A DNA stretch of 15,863 nucleotides. It comes from Deltaproteobacteria bacterium (GTDB taxonomy: Bacteria > Desulfobacterota > GWC2-55-46 > S146-70). Location: positions 1 to 15,863 of the forward strand of contig WGFD01000051.1 in NCBI GenBank assembly GCA_015492395.1, in the 5' to 3' direction. This document shows positions 1 through 8,664 of the stretch, piece after piece (positions within the stretch are counted from its first letter, which is position 1; the number at the start of each line of letters is the position of its first letter). Below the pieces are notes generated by a model, which did no database searches, had not been told where the DNA came from, and saw only the letters and a program-made list of their open reading frames with translations. Both the position numbers and the translations under genes were made by a program.

Positions 1-2
1 AT

Positions 3-131
3 TTCCGATACTACGCCATAGCGGACGGGCTTATGAGCATATTCCAGAGACATCCCGGCAGGATATACATCCAGTCACGGCCGGATAATGCACAAGCACA
101 GTTTGTGCTCTTTACAGAATCACCCCCTTGA
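3..131 (+). CDS. 3' end of an unrecognised protein (partial)
   Basis: The frame starting at base 3 is open from the window edge to TGA at 129-131 and gives 42 residues ending in ...FVLFTESPP. The other two plus frames stop by base 21 and base 90. The residue mix (alternating hydrophobic and charged, YIQSRPDN segment) reads like a real protein tail, but I do not recognise the family. It lies 68 bases upstream of lipA on the same strand. A small GC hairpin (CCCCC at 123-127 with GGGGG at 137-141) overlaps its stop codon but has no T-tract. It could also be a chance open frame, because only 43 codons are visible. Confidence 0.45.
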   Translation, partial: FRYYAIADGLMSIFQRHPGRIYIQSRPDNAQAQFVLFTESPP

Positions 132-161
132 AAATTGGGGGAACTTCAGGACAAGTGTGTG

Positions 162-190
162 TTGTATTTCTTTGAAAAAGTTGATATTAT
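162..190 (+). promoter_or_regulatory. Candidate sigma70 promoter for lipA operon
   Basis: TTGTAT (162-167) and TATTAT (185-190) are separated by exactly 17 bases; the -10 matches 5 of 6 consensus bases and the -35 matches 3 of 6. Transcription would begin near base 197, almost at the lipA ATG (200). No Shine-Dalgarno sequence precedes that ATG (TTTTCTCTT). The site heads the whole lipA-alaC-hom-thrC-apgM unit. The call rests on consensus matching only. Confidence 0.4.
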
Positions 191-199
191 TTTTCTCTT

Positions 200-1048
200 A
201 TGGGCAGGTTGCCGGAGTGGTTAAAGAGGCCGGTCGGGTCTTATAGCAGACAACACCGCGTAAAGAGCCTATTAAGAAGGGAGGGGCTTAATACTGTGTG
301 TGAGTCTGCGAGGTGCCCCAACATAGGAGAGTGCTTTTCGAAGCCTACGGCCACCTTCATGATATTAGGCGCCTACTGTACGCGTGGGTGTACGTTTTGC
401 AATGTTGAGAAGGGTATGAAGCCGTTGCCGGTTGACATTGGTGAACCGGAGAGGGTGGCCCTTGCCGTGAAGGAGATGGGGCTGAGGCATGTCGTCATTA
501 CTTCCGTGACGAGGGACGATCTGGAGGATGGCGGTGCCTCTCAGTTTGCCTTGACAATAGCCGCCGTCAGGGATGCTGTGCCGGCCGTTTCCGTAGAGGT
601 TCTGACCCCCGACTTCAAGGGAGATAGGAGTGCTCAGGAGGTGGTTCTGGATGCAAGACCGGATGTATTCAATCATAATATAGAGACCGTTCCGTCCCTC
701 TATGGCATAGTGAGGCCAGGTGCGGACTATGATACATCCCTGCGCGTATTGAACGCCGCGCATGAGAGGGGGGTATTCACCAAGTCCGGTATGATGTTGG
801 GCCTGGGCGAGAAGATGGAAGAGGTGAGGTCCGTAATGGAGGATATGGTTGCTGCGGGTTGCGGGGCAATAACGATAGGGCAGTACCTCCGGCCGAACAA
901 AGGGTCCCTGGAGGTAAAGGAGTATGTTAGGCCGGAGGTCTTCACGGAGTACGAACTGATGGGCAGGGATGTGGGGTTTAAATATGTCTATTCCGGGCCT
1001 TTTGTCAGGAGTTCATATAATGCCGAGGAGCAGTTTAATTACTCGTAG
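200..1048 (+). CDS. lipA: Lipoyl synthase
   Basis: Radical SAM enzyme that inserts two sulfur atoms into octanoyl groups carried on lipoyl domains (cytoplasmic lipoate synthesis). The 282-residue length is normal for the family. The auxiliary 4Fe-4S cluster motif C34-x4-C39-x5-C45 is in CESARCPN...C, the radical SAM motif C60-x3-C64-x2-C67 is in CTRGCTFC, and the C-terminal RSSY motif (270-273) supplies the serine ligand of the auxiliary cluster. The conserved N-terminal LPEWLKRP supports the ATG at 200, although no ribosome binding site precedes it; a leaderless message is possible because the best promoter predicts a start near 197. It is first in a tight plus-strand unit, 17 bases before alaC. 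No lipB (octanoyltransferase) is visible nearby. Confidence 0.97.
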   Translation: MGRLPEWLKRPVGSYSRQHRVKSLLRREGLNTVCESARCPNIGECFSKPTATFMILGAYCTRGCTFCNVEKGMKPLPVDIGEPERVALAVKEMGLRHVVITSVTRDDLEDGGASQFALTIAAVRDAVPAVSVEVLTPDFKGDRSAQEVVLDARPDVFNHNIETVPSLYGIVRPGADYDTSLRVLNAAHERGVFTKSGMMLGLGEKMEEVRSVMEDMVAAGCGAITIGQYLRPNKGSLEVKEYVRPEVFTEYELMGRDVGFKYVYSGPFVRSSYNAEEQFNYS

Positions 1049-1065
1049 AAGCCGGATTACAGCTT

Positions 1066-2253
1066 ATGGATGAGTTTCAGAGGATAAACAGACTACCGCC
1101 CTATGTCTTCAATATAGTGGGAGAATTGAAGATGGAGGCCAGAAGGCGCGGCGAGGATATCATAGACCTTGGCATGGGCAACCCGGACCAGCCCACCCCT
1201 CCTCACATAGTCGACAAACTTATCGAGGCCATAAAGAACCCGAAGAACCACCGGTACTCTGTCTCAAGGGGTATATACAAACTCAGGCATGCCATAACCT
1301 CCTGGTACAAGCGGAGGTACGATATAGATCTGGACCCGGAGACGGAAGCGATATCCACCATAGGTTCCAAGGAGGGGCTTTCCCACCTCGTCCTTGCGAT
1401 GGTTGGACCTGGGGACGTTGTCTTCGTGCCGAATCCGACCTATCCCATACACTCCTATTCCGTGATAATAGCCGGGGGGGATCTGAGGGGTATACCACTC
1501 CTTCCGGGGATAGACTTCTTCGAAGAACTGCTGAAGGCTACCAAACAGTCATGGCCGAGGCCTAAACTACTTATTCTCAACTTTCCGCACAACCCGACGA
1601 CCGCTGTTGCAGACAGAGAGTTTTTCGGAAAGGTTGTAGATTTTGCCAAGGAGAACAACATATTCGTTATACACGATCTGGCCTATGCGGACATAGTGTT
1701 CGACGGGTACAAGGCGCCCAGCTTCCTCGATATCCCTGGCGCTAAGGATGTAGGTGTGGAGTTCTTCACGCTGTCGAAAAGTTATAATATGCCGGGCTGG
1801 AGGGTGGGTTTTGCCGTGGGCAACCGGAAGATGATAGGCGCCCTGGCGAGGATAAAGAGCTATCTGGACTATGGGATGTTTCAGCCTATCCAGATCGCCT
1901 CAATAATCGCCCTGAACGGTCCACAGGACTGCGTTAAGGAGATATGTGGGGTCTATAGAGACCGGAGGAACGTTCTTGTGGAGAGTTTCAACAGGGCGGG
2001 ATGGCCTATTGGAAAGCCGAATGCGACGATGTTCATATGGGGCAGGATCCCGGAACAGTTCAGGAAGATGGGGTCTATAGACTTCTCCAAGTTCCTCCTC
2101 AAGGAGGCCAAGGTGGCCGTGTCACCCGGCATAGGTTTCGGGGAGTATGGCGACGAGTATGTTCGTCTTGCCCTTGTAGAGAATGAACACAGGATACGGC
2201 AGGCGTCTAAGGGCATAAGGAGGGCCTTCGAGTTGGGGGCCGGGACCATATGA
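1066..2253 (+). CDS. alaC: Alanine aminotransferase, AlaC type
   Basis: PLP-dependent class I/II aminotransferase, 395 residues. It resembles E. coli AlaC (glutamate-pyruvate transaminase) along its whole length: the N-terminal RLPPYVFNI, the RRRGEDIID block, SRGI, and the C-terminal [16 protein letters not shown] segment are all near-identical to what I recall of that family. Visible catalytic residues are Asn176 (HNPT), Asp204 (HDLAYADI), the Schiff-base Lys238 in [10 protein letters not shown], and the substrate-carboxylate Arg367 (YVRLAL). Related LL-diaminopimelate or aspartate aminotransferases are alternatives, but the AlaC signature is strong. The stop overlaps the hom start (ATGA), so translation is coupled. 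Its presence beside threonine genes suggests amino-acid interconversion; the exact substrate in this host is inference. Confidence 0.9.
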   Translation: MDEFQRINRLPPYVFNIVGELKMEARRRGEDIIDLGMGNPDQPTPPHIVDKLIEAIKNPKNHRYSVSRGIYKLRHAITSWYKRRYDIDLDPETEAISTIGSKEGLSHLVLAMVGPGDVVFVPNPTYPIHSYSVIIAGGDLRGIPLLPGIDFFEELLKATKQSWPRPKLLILNFPHNPTTAVADREFFGKVVDFAKENNIFVIHDLAYADIVFDGYKAPSFLDIPGAKDVGVEFFTLSKSYNMPGWRVGFAVGNRKMIGALARIKSYLDYGMFQPIQIASIIALNGPQDCVKEICGVYRDRRNVLVESFNRAGWPIGKPNATMFIWGRIPEQFRKMGSIDFSKFLLKEAKVAVSPGIGFGEYGDEYVRLALVENEHRIRQASKGIRRAFELGAGTI

Positions 2254-3569
2254 AGAGGATAAATATAGGACTTATAGGTTTGGGTACGGTAGGGACCGGA
2301 GTCGTCAGGTTGTTACGGGAGAACGACGATATCATACGGGATAGGCTTGGAGCGGAGATCGTACTGAAGAGGGTCGCGGTAAGTGACCTGTCGAAGGGTC
2401 GCGGCGTCGATCTGGAACATGAAATAATGACGGCCGATGCGCGTGACGTCATAACAGATCCGGAGATAGCTATTGTTGTTGAACTTGTCGGCGGCATAGA
2501 GCCGGCGAGATCATTCATATTGGAGGCGGTGGGGGAGGGCAAGAGTGTTGTTACCGCCAACAAAGCCTTGCTCTCCACACACGGTATGGAGATATTCGAC
2601 AAAGTTGACGGCGCCGGGGTGGATATAGGATTTGAGGCCAGTGTCGCAGGGGGAGTCCCCGTCATAAAGGCCATAAAGGAAGGGTTGCCGGCAAATAGGA
2701 TCACTTCTATTTATGGTATAATAAACGGTACGGCCAACTATATCCTCAGCAAGATGACCCATGACGGTGGAAGCTTCGACGAGATACTGAGAGATGCCCA
2801 GGAGAAGGGATATGCCGAGGCCGACCCCACATATGATGTGGATGGCATAGACGCGGCCCACAAACTGGCGATACTCGTCAACCTCGCATTCGGTACGCCA
2901 GTGGGCCTCGACAGGATATATACGGAGGGGATTACGAATATAACACCGATGGATATCAACTTCGCCACGGAGTTCGGTTACAGGATAAAGCTGCTGGCGA
3001 TAGCGAAGGACAGGGGTGGAAGGATAGAGGCGCGGGTACACCCAACCATGATCCGTAAAGATGATATGCTCGCGACGGTAGAGGGTGTTTATAATGCGAT
3101 ACACATCTACGGTAATGGGGTGGGGCCGGTGCTCTTCTACGGGAAAGGCGCCGGGATGATGCCGACTGCCAGCGCTGTCGTGGCGGATATAATAGATATA
3201 TGCAGGAATATAAACAAGGGCATCTCAGGGCGGGTTCCTCCTCTTTCCTGTCTTGAGGGGAAGGTGAGGTCTGTCGATGTATGGGATATAAACGAGCTGG
3301 AGATACCCTACTATATCAGGTTTTCCGCGATAGACAGGCCCGGTGTCCTGTCAAAGATATCCGGTGTGCTCGGAGATCATAACATAAGTATCTTATCGGT
3401 CATACAGAAGGACAGGAAGGTAGGTGACGCCGTTCCGCTCGTGATCGTCACGCACCATGCAAGGGAGAGAGAACTCGTGGCGGCGCTGACGGAGATAGAC
3501 GAAATGGATGTCATAAAGGATAAGACGGTATATCTCAGGATAGAGGAGCAGATAGGTGGAGATAGCTAG
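2250..3569 (+). CDS. hom: Homoserine dehydrogenase with ACT domain
   Basis: Reduces aspartate-4-semialdehyde to homoserine with NAD(P)H, the branch step toward threonine and methionine. It has 439 residues, the normal length for the monofunctional enzyme. The Rossmann motif [13 protein letters not shown] is at 7-19. The catalytic domain shows [20 protein letters not shown] and the signature [19 protein letters not shown]-terminal ACT domain covers about 352-430 ([15 protein letters not shown]...), which normally mediates feedback inhibition by threonine. The ATG overlaps the alaC stop by four bases, and the gene's own end overlaps thrC by 14 bases, so the three genes are co-translated. No aspartokinase domain is fused. 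Confidence 0.97.
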   Translation: MKRINIGLIGLGTVGTGVVRLLRENDDIIRDRLGAEIVLKRVAVSDLSKGRGVDLEHEIMTADARDVITDPEIAIVVELVGGIEPARSFILEAVGEGKSVVTANKALLSTHGMEIFDKVDGAGVDIGFEASVAGGVPVIKAIKEGLPANRITSIYGIINGTANYILSKMTHDGGSFDEILRDAQEKGYAEADPTYDVDGIDAAHKLAILVNLAFGTPVGLDRIYTEGITNITPMDINFATEFGYRIKLLAIAKDRGGRIEARVHPTMIRKDDMLATVEGVYNAIHIYGNGVGPVLFYGKGAGMMPTASAVVADIIDICRNINKGISGRVPPLSCLEGKVRSVDVWDINELEIPYYIRFSAIDRPGVLSKISGVLGDHNISILSVIQKDRKVGDAVPLVIVTHHARERELVAALTEIDEMDVIKDKTVYLRIEEQIGGDS

Positions 3570-4626
3570 GCGCAGATGGCGTGGACTCATACGGGAGTAC
3601 CGGGACTTTCTGCCGGAGGTTGGGGAAGAGGCCGTTGTCTGTCTGAACGAGGGGAATACGCCGTTACTTGAGAGCAGGTACGTACCCTCCCTCGTAGAGA
3701 GGGATATTAGGATTCTTTTCAAGTATGAGGGCTTGAATCCGACCGGCTCCTTCAAGGACAGAGGTATGACCATGGCCGTATCCAAGGCGAAGGAGGGGGG
3801 CTCGAAGGCGATAATATGCGCATCCACAGGGAATACTTCGGCCTCCGCCGCCGCTTATGCCACGAGGGGGGGGATGAAGGCCTACGTACTGATACCGGAG
3901 GGGAAGATCGCTCTGGGCAAGCTGTCCCAGGCTATAATATACGGCGCCAAGGTGATACAGATAGAGGGGAACTTCGACGATGCCCTCAATATCGTCAGGG
4001 ATGTGGCTGAAAGATATCCCGTCACTGTGGTCAACTCCATCAACCCGTACAGGATAGAGGGACAGAAGACCGCATCATTCGAGGTATGCCAATACTTGGG
4101 TGCTGCGCCTGCATACCACTTTCTCCCGGTGGGTAATGCAGGCAATATAATGGCCTATTGGAAGGGGTATAAAGAGTTCTACGAAATGGGTATGATCCCG
4201 GCACTTCCGAAGATGATGGGCTTCCAGGCAAAGGGTGCGGCGCCTATAGTGCTCGGCCACCCTGTAGAGAATCCGGAGACTATTGCCTCCGCCATCAGGA
4301 TAGGCAATCCCGCGGGCTGGAAGGGGGCGGTAGCGGCCAGGGATGAATCCGGTGGTGTAATTGAGATGGTCACGGATGACGAGATACTAGAGGCATATAA
4401 GCTTCTTGCCGGCCGGGAGGGGATCTTCTGTGAGCCGGCATCGGCGGCTTCTGTGGCGGGCGTGCTGAAAATGAACAGGAGGGGCATATTCAAGGATGGC
4501 GATACCGTGGTGTGTACCCTTACCGGACACGGACTTAAGGACCCGGATATAGCTATCAACTCCGCGGAGACGCCAGTTACGGTGGCTCCTAGGATTGAAA
4601 AGGTGGTCGAGATACTGGATCTGTAA
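3556..4626 (+). CDS. thrC: Threonine synthase
   Basis: PLP enzyme converting O-phosphohomoserine to threonine. At 356 residues it is the short, Bacillus-like form rather than the ~430-residue enterobacterial form. The PLP lysine is Lys67 in NPTGSFKDRG; the STGNTSASAA block and the glycine-rich GNAGN loop for PLP phosphate are present, as is the late TGHGLKDP motif. The start is GTG at 3556, chosen because GAGGAG (3543-3548) sits seven bases upstream and the following WRGLIREYRDFLP matches the usual N-terminus. The gene begins inside hom (14-base overlap). Six bases separate it from the next gene, which would make its substrate. Confidence 0.96.
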   Translation: MEIARRRWRGLIREYRDFLPEVGEEAVVCLNEGNTPLLESRYVPSLVERDIRILFKYEGLNPTGSFKDRGMTMAVSKAKEGGSKAIICASTGNTSASAAAYATRGGMKAYVLIPEGKIALGKLSQAIIYGAKVIQIEGNFDDALNIVRDVAERYPVTVVNSINPYRIEGQKTASFEVCQYLGAAPAYHFLPVGNAGNIMAYWKGYKEFYEMGMIPALPKMMGFQAKGAAPIVLGHPVENPETIASAIRIGNPAGWKGAVAARDESGGVIEMVTDDEILEAYKLLAGREGIFCEPASAASVAGVLKMNRRGIFKDGDTVVCTLTGHGLKDPDIAINSAETPVTVAPRIEKVVEILDL

Positions 4627-4632
4627 GGGACT

Positions 4633-5835
4633 ATGAAGTGTATAATACTTATAGGCGACGGCATGGCCGACTTCCCCATCGGCGAACTCGATGGCAAGAC
4701 CCCTCTGCAGTACGCAGATACGCTGAATATGGACAGGCTTGCGAGGGAAGGCACCCTTGGGATGGTCAGGACTGTACCGGAGGGATATCCACCCGGCAGT
4801 GACGTTGCCAGCATGAGCATACTGGGTTATGACCCGGCAAGATACTATACCGGCAGGTCGCCCCTTGAAGCGGCAAGTATGGGGGTAGACCTGGAGCCCT
4901 GCGACCTTGCGCTTAGGTGCAATCTCGTTAATCTCGAAGAGCGGGGCGGCAAGATCTATATGGGGGATTACAGCGCGGGCCATATCTCCACTGATGAGGC
5001 CGGAGAGATCATAAGGTGCCTGGACGGCGAGCTTATGAAGGAGGGTGTAAGCTTCTATCCGGGGGTGAGTTACCGGCACCTTATGGTATGGAATGGGGGT
5101 CCGGACGGCATGGAGACCACACCGCCCCACGACATAACCGGCAAGGAGATAGGGGCTTATCTTCCGAAGGGAAGCGGGGCGGAAAAGCTCATACAGCTCA
5201 TGACATATACCCAGATGCTCCTGAGAGACCATCCCGTAAACAGGAAGAGGGAAGAGTGCGGAAAGAGGACCGCGAACTCAGTATGGCTGTGGGGGCAGGG
5301 CAGGCGGCCGGAGATTCCGCCACTCAAGGAGCGCTTCGGTATAGAGGGTTCCATCATCTCCGCTGTTGATCTCATGAACGGAATAGGAATATATGCGGGG
5401 CTGAAGGTTGTAAGCGTACCAGGGGTGACCGGTTACCTGGACACCAACTATAGGGGCAAGGCGGAGTATGGATTGAAGGAGTTGGAGGAGAGAGACCTCC
5501 TGTGCGTGCATGTCGAGGCGCCCGATGAAGCCGGTCATAATGGCAGTATAGAGGATAAGGTGAAGGCCATAGAGGACTTCGACCGTGAGATAGTCGGGCG
5601 GTTTGTCAAGAACGTCAAGCCCTTCGGAGACTACAGCCTCCTTGTCCTGTGCGACCACGCCACCCCATTGTCCATAAGGACCCATACCGCGGATCCGGTT
5701 CCCTTTATAATATATCCCCCAGTGGGAGGAAGAGGGGGAGAGGCATACGACGAGGCCACGGCCGGAGAGACAGGGGTCTTCGTAGACAGGGGCCATGAAC
5801 TCCTGGAGATAGCCATGGGGAGGTCCACGCTCTAG
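4633..5835 (+). CDS. apgM: Proposed homoserine kinase (aPGM-like, alkaline phosphatase superfamily)
   Basis: A 400-residue member of the cofactor-independent phosphoglycerate mutase family (archaeal aPGM type). Metal and catalytic residues are visible: Asp9 in GDGMAD, the expected serine nucleophile Ser56 in PGSDVASMSILGYDP, APDEAGH (Asp298, His302), CDH (Asp341, His342) and THTADPVPF (His351). A branch of this family located in threonine operons has been proposed as an analogue of the GHMP homoserine kinase ThrB (the TIGRFAM 'proposed homoserine kinase' family). Here it follows hom and thrC with a six-base gap, and no GHMP kinase is present, which fits that role. A glycolytic mutase role remains possible. 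TAAGGGA, overlapping the thrC stop, is the ribosome binding site. Confidence 0.85.
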   Translation: MKCIILIGDGMADFPIGELDGKTPLQYADTLNMDRLAREGTLGMVRTVPEGYPPGSDVASMSILGYDPARYYTGRSPLEAASMGVDLEPCDLALRCNLVNLEERGGKIYMGDYSAGHISTDEAGEIIRCLDGELMKEGVSFYPGVSYRHLMVWNGGPDGMETTPPHDITGKEIGAYLPKGSGAEKLIQLMTYTQMLLRDHPVNRKREECGKRTANSVWLWGQGRRPEIPPLKERFGIEGSIISAVDLMNGIGIYAGLKVVSVPGVTGYLDTNYRGKAEYGLKELEERDLLCVHVEAPDEAGHNGSIEDKVKAIEDFDREIVGRFVKNVKPFGDYSLLVLCDHATPLSIRTHTADPVPFIIYPPVGGRGGEAYDEATAGETGVFVDRGHELLEIAMGRSTL

Positions 5836-5900
5836 CTCCTGGATGGGAGCGGTATGCTCATCAAGTACCGGATTTCGGCTCCAGGCGCTGCCTCAGCGTT
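5835..5900. terminator. Convergent gap with two small hairpins, possible bidirectional terminator
   Basis: Only 69 bases separate the apgM-like stop from the bioD stop on the opposite strand. GCTCC (5835-5839) pairs with GGAGC (5846-5850), and GGCGCTG (5884-5890) pairs with CAGCGTT (5894-5900) using two G-T wobbles. Neither stem is followed by a T-run on either strand, so an intrinsic terminator is weakly supported. Confidence 0.2.
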
Positions 5901-5904
5901 GCCT

Positions 5905-6612
5905 TCAGCTCTTGCGGGCGGTGACGGCAAGATCTGTCAGTATGGACAGATCCAGGTTGTTGTAAGCAGCCCCGATGGCCACCCGGTCCTTGCAGTATGG
6001 TACAGTGCCGATGGCCGGCACGGTTGTGAACCTTCCTATCTCTTCCATGAAGCCCTCCTGCTCTTCGGACTCCGGTGAATTACGATTAAAGACGATACCT
6101 GCCACCTCGATGCCGCTCTCTTCGGCGCATCTGAGGGACAGAAGCGTGTGGTTGATTGTTCCTAATTCACAACCCGCAACCAGTACGGCAGGGAGGTCCA
6201 GGGCTACTACCAGGTCTGCGACGGTCTTACTTCCGGATAATGGGACCAGCAGTCCGCCCACCCCTTCTACCAGGACGATCTCATGTCTGGTTGACAGGAT
6301 GGTATAGGAGCGGGCAATAACGTCGAAGTCGACATCTTTACCCTCTATCCTGGCGGCGATGCTCGGCGCGACTGGCGTCTTGAAGCGGAAGGGGTTTATG
6401 AGGTCCAGTTCATCCTTGACATCGGCAGCTTCTTGAAGAAAGGTGGCGTCAACAGGATGAATCACGCCATCTAAGTAAGGACATCCGGTCTCTACGGGCT
6501 TCATAATGCCAGTATCCACGCCACATTTTGTAAGGCCGAGGACCATGACTCCGGTGACAAAGGTCTTGCCAATACCCGTGTCCGTACCAGTTATGAAGAG
6601 TCCTTTACCCAT
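5905..6612 (-). CDS. bioD: Dethiobiotin synthetase
   Basis: ATP-dependent carboxylase that closes the ureido ring of 7,8-diaminononanoate to give dethiobiotin, the penultimate biotin step. It has 235 residues, usual for the family. The P-loop GTDTGIGKT is at 9-17, Lys38 is in MKPVETG, and the VEGVGGLLVP motif (Glu116) for substrate/metal binding is present. The ATG at 6612 is the first possible start because an in-frame TAG lies just upstream. The preceding ribosome binding site (CCGGGA) is weak, which hints at coupling to whatever is translated upstream. It is downstream of bioA in the same direction, with an 81-base gap. Confidence 0.95.
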   Translation of the reverse strand: MGKGLFITGTDTGIGKTFVTGVMVLGLTKCGVDTGIMKPVETGCPYLDGVIHPVDATFLQEAADVKDELDLINPFRFKTPVAPSIAARIEGKDVDFDVIARSYTILSTRHEIVLVEGVGGLLVPLSGSKTVADLVVALDLPAVLVAGCELGTINHTLLSLRCAEESGIEVAGIVFNRNSPESEEQEGFMEEIGRFTTVPAIGTVPYCKDRVAIGAAYNNLDLSILTDLAVTARKS

Positions 6613-6691
6613 ACATTTCCCGGAGAGCTGCTATAGAGATGTCTTTCTTGTCCAGCATATTCCCCTGACACCGTATACAGATAAGTACCAT
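6605..6691 (-). CDS. Tiny open frame bridging bioA and bioD
   Basis: A 28-codon frame opens with ATG two bases after the bioA stop (TAACCATGG) and closes with TAA inside the first codons of bioD, overlapping bioD by eight bases. The peptide begins MVLICIRCQGN and ends ALREMYG; an internal ATG follows AGGGG. I do not recognise the peptide. It could be a coupling frame that carries ribosomes to the weak bioD start, a remnant of a lost gene, or chance. The only argument for it is how exactly it fills the gap. Confidence 0.2.
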   Translation of the reverse strand: MVLICIRCQGNMLDKKDISIAALREMYG

Positions 6692-6693
6692 GG

Positions 6694-8046
6694 TTAGCCC
6701 GTCACCTCGAGTATAGAGTCGTATACCACTTGCACCATCCTTCTCAATTCAGACTTCTTTATGCTCAGGGGAGGCATTAAGATTATCGTATCACCGATTG
6801 GCCTGATGAAGACCCCCCCCTTGCTAGCCTCCTTGCATACCCTGTAACCTATCCTATCCGAAGGCGGGAAGGGTTTTTTCGACTTTCTGGCCTGCACGAG
6901 TTCAATTCCGGCCATAAGACCGATATTCCTTATATCTCCGACATGCTTAAGTTCCCTGATATACGATAAGAGTTGAGAGAATAAGCTTGTCTTGGGTCCG
7001 AGGTTCTTAATGGTATTCTCATGGTCGAATACATCCAGGTTCGCTATGGCGGCCGCACAGCCGAGCTGGTTGCCGGTGTAAGTATGGCCGTGAAAAAAGG
7101 CATTGTAATCTTCGTATCTGCCCAGGAATGTTTTGTAGACGGTATCTGTAGTCAGTGTGGCGGCAAGCGGAAGGTATCCGCCCGTTATTCCCTTTGCCAG
7201 GCATAGGAAGTCCGGTTTCACCCCTTCGTGTTCGCAGGCGAACATCCTCCCGGTCCTCCCGAAGCCGGTGGCTACCTCATCGGCTATGAGGAGGATACCA
7301 TACTCTTTGCATAGCCTGCTTACCTCTTTTAAAAAGCCGGGTGGAGAGACGACTATTCCAGCCGCTCCCTGGACCATTGGCTCGATGATACAGGCTGCGA
7401 TATATTTATGGTGTCTTGAAAGGATCTTTTTAAGACTTTCGACACAGATAAGGTTGCATTCAGGGTGGGACTTTTTGAGAGGGCATCTGTAGCAGTAGGG
7501 GTAGATGGCCCTGTAGGTTTTGAAAAGGAGTGGATTGAACCGCTTGACGAAGACATCTATCTCACCCACACTCATAGCGCCTACAGTGTCTCCATGGTAG
7601 GCGCCGGTAAAGGCCACAAACCTGGTCCTCTTTTCACCCTTTAACTGCCAGTATTGGAAGGCCATCTTGAGTGCTATCTCCACCGCCGTGGAGCCGTTGT
7701 CCGAGTAAAATACCCTCTTCAATCCCTTGGGGACTACCTTGCTCAGCCTTTCCGCCAGTTCTATGGAGGGTATATTGGAGAGCCCCAGAAGCGTGGAATG
7801 CGATACCTTGCCAAGCTGCTCCTTTATGGCCCTGTCTATCGTTTTCTTCCCGTGGCCGTGAAGGTTGACCCATAGAGAGGAGACACCGTCGATGTAGGTG
7901 TTTCCCTCCGTGTCGATCAGGAGATTCCCTTTGGCCCGTTCTATAACGATAGGCTCTTCCTTCTGCCACTCCCGCATCTGTGTAAAGGGGTGCCAGATGT
8001 GGGTCTTGTCCAGTGATCTGAGTCTCTTGCCTTTCGGTGTGTCCAT
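6694..8046 (-). CDS. bioA: Adenosylmethionine-8-amino-7-oxononanoate aminotransferase
   Basis: PLP-dependent class III aminotransferase that converts KAPA to DAPA with S-adenosylmethionine as amino donor. It has 450 residues. Signatures in order: IWHPFTQMREW near 17-28, SLWVNLHGH, YSDNGSTAVEIALKM (PLP phosphate), AYHGDTVGAMSVG, DEVATGFGRTG with Asp256 binding the PLP ring, and the PLP lysine Lys285 in LAKGITGGYLPL. A cysteine-rich insert (C185-x2-C188...C197) is present, as in the Bacillus-type enzymes. The ATG at 8046 is preceded by GAGAGGCGAAGGA, a good ribosome binding site. bioD follows; bioF, bioB and bioW are not in the window. I found no convincing BirA operator upstream. Confidence 0.95.
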   Translation of the reverse strand: MDTPKGKRLRSLDKTHIWHPFTQMREWQKEEPIVIERAKGNLLIDTEGNTYIDGVSSLWVNLHGHGKKTIDRAIKEQLGKVSHSTLLGLSNIPSIELAERLSKVVPKGLKRVFYSDNGSTAVEIALKMAFQYWQLKGEKRTRFVAFTGAYHGDTVGAMSVGEIDVFVKRFNPLLFKTYRAIYPYCYRCPLKKSHPECNLICVESLKKILSRHHKYIAACIIEPMVQGAAGIVVSPPGFLKEVSRLCKEYGILLIADEVATGFGRTGRMFACEHEGVKPDFLCLAKGITGGYLPLAATLTTDTVYKTFLGRYEDYNAFFHGHTYTGNQLGCAAAIANLDVFDHENTIKNLGPKTSLFSQLLSYIRELKHVGDIRNIGLMAGIELVQARKSKKPFPPSDRIGYRVCKEASKGGVFIRPIGDTIILMPPLSIKKSELRRMVQVVYDSILEVTG

Positions 8047-8317
8047 TCCTTCGCCTCTCTTCGTAGATTATTTCGATATAGGGAGAGTTTACACAAAAAC
8101 TGCGCTCCGGTCTATACCGAAGGTACTTATACACGAATCACCATAATCCAGCATAAAACAAGAAATCTTATCGATCCTGCGATAACGGAGCGATAGAGCC
8201 TGTTGTCCGACAAGGACTATCATCCCGCCGGGGTGAGTGGGGGTATGCACAAAACGGTTCGGCAAGAAAACTGTTTGCCGTGCTCTCTGCAGGATGTATG
8301 GGCATCGTGTGGGTACA

Positions 8318-8420
8318 TTGAAGCTCCCTGCAGCAGACAGGGAATCTCCTCATGCAAGGAATTATCCGACCAGTCTGCCTGCCTGTCAATCTTGGCAGAC
8401 AGGTCAATCTGGCGGACAGG
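8318..8420 (-). repeat. Dispersed composite repeat, copy 1
   Basis: Two modules. Module A (8318-8349) carries TTGAAGCTCCCTG and forms a six-base-pair hairpin, TCCCTG (8325-8330) with CAGGGA (8338-8343). Module B (8386-8420) is a tandem dimer of a 17-18 base unit, TCAATCTTGGCAGACAGG followed by TCAATCTGGCGGACAGG. The same two modules occur at 15537-15593 on the opposite strand, in the same relative order, and a relative of module A lies near 10224-10252. Both lie in gene-free DNA, as expected for a REP-like or MITE-like family. Confidence 0.6.
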
Positions 8421-8500
8421 TTATATTACGCTCGCTATGCATGTTCATAAAATTCGAGGATTGCTTCGACGCTCGCTATATTCTGAGGGGCAAAAAAAGG

Positions 8501-8526
8501 TTGCACTTTTCCGGTCTTCGTATAAT
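8501..8526 (+). promoter_or_regulatory. Candidate promoter for the ATP-grasp gene
   Basis: A perfect -10 box TATAAT is at 8521-8526. The nearest -35-like element, TTGCAC (8501-8506), leaves a spacer of only 14 bases, shorter than ideal, so the -35 is uncertain or an activator may be needed. A start near 8533 would leave an untranslated leader of roughly 130 bases before the ATG at 8665. Confidence 0.35.
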
Positions 8527-8664
8527 ATCTACAGAAGGTCTCTTAAACAGTAGATCCATACCATACTATCCCTATCCAGGCTGTGCGAGGTGACCCATCA
8601 TACTTGCCCGCCGCGTACTTTTATCACGCACTGTGGCGCTAATGGCGTGGCATGGAGTTTATGG

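Larger units (their letters stand above)
8047..8664. other. Gene-free intergenic stretch between divergent bioA and ATP-grasp gene
   Basis: No frame here reads like a protein; the open frames present cross repeats and have no recognisable motifs. It must hold the divergent promoters for bioA (minus) and the ATP-grasp gene (plus). Visible contents are a short inverted repeat CGGCAA/TTGCCG (8260-8265 and 8275-8280), the dispersed repeat at 8318-8420, a duplicated CGCTCGCTAT around 8429 and 8470, and a perfect TATAAT at 8521-8526. Confidence 0.6.

Noticed and set aside
4387..5232. 281-codon open frame on the minus strand across thrC and the apgM-like gene
   Set aside because: It lies antisense to two genes with clear family motifs, has no recognisable domain, and arises from their codon usage; the same holds for the 197-codon antisense frame at 2511-3104 inside hom.
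8047..8165. BirA operator upstream of bioA
   Set aside because: A half-site-like TTGTGTAAAC occurs on the minus strand near 8088-8097, but no matching second half is found at the expected distance.
8203..8593. Open frames of 116-118 codons in the bioA to ATP-grasp gap
   Set aside because: They run through the dispersed repeat, overlap one another in different frames and show no protein-like motifs.
8590..8664. GTG at 8590 as the start of the ATP-grasp ligase
   Set aside because: The extra 25 residues look non-native, and the ATG at 8665 has a better-placed GGAG; kept only as an alternative.
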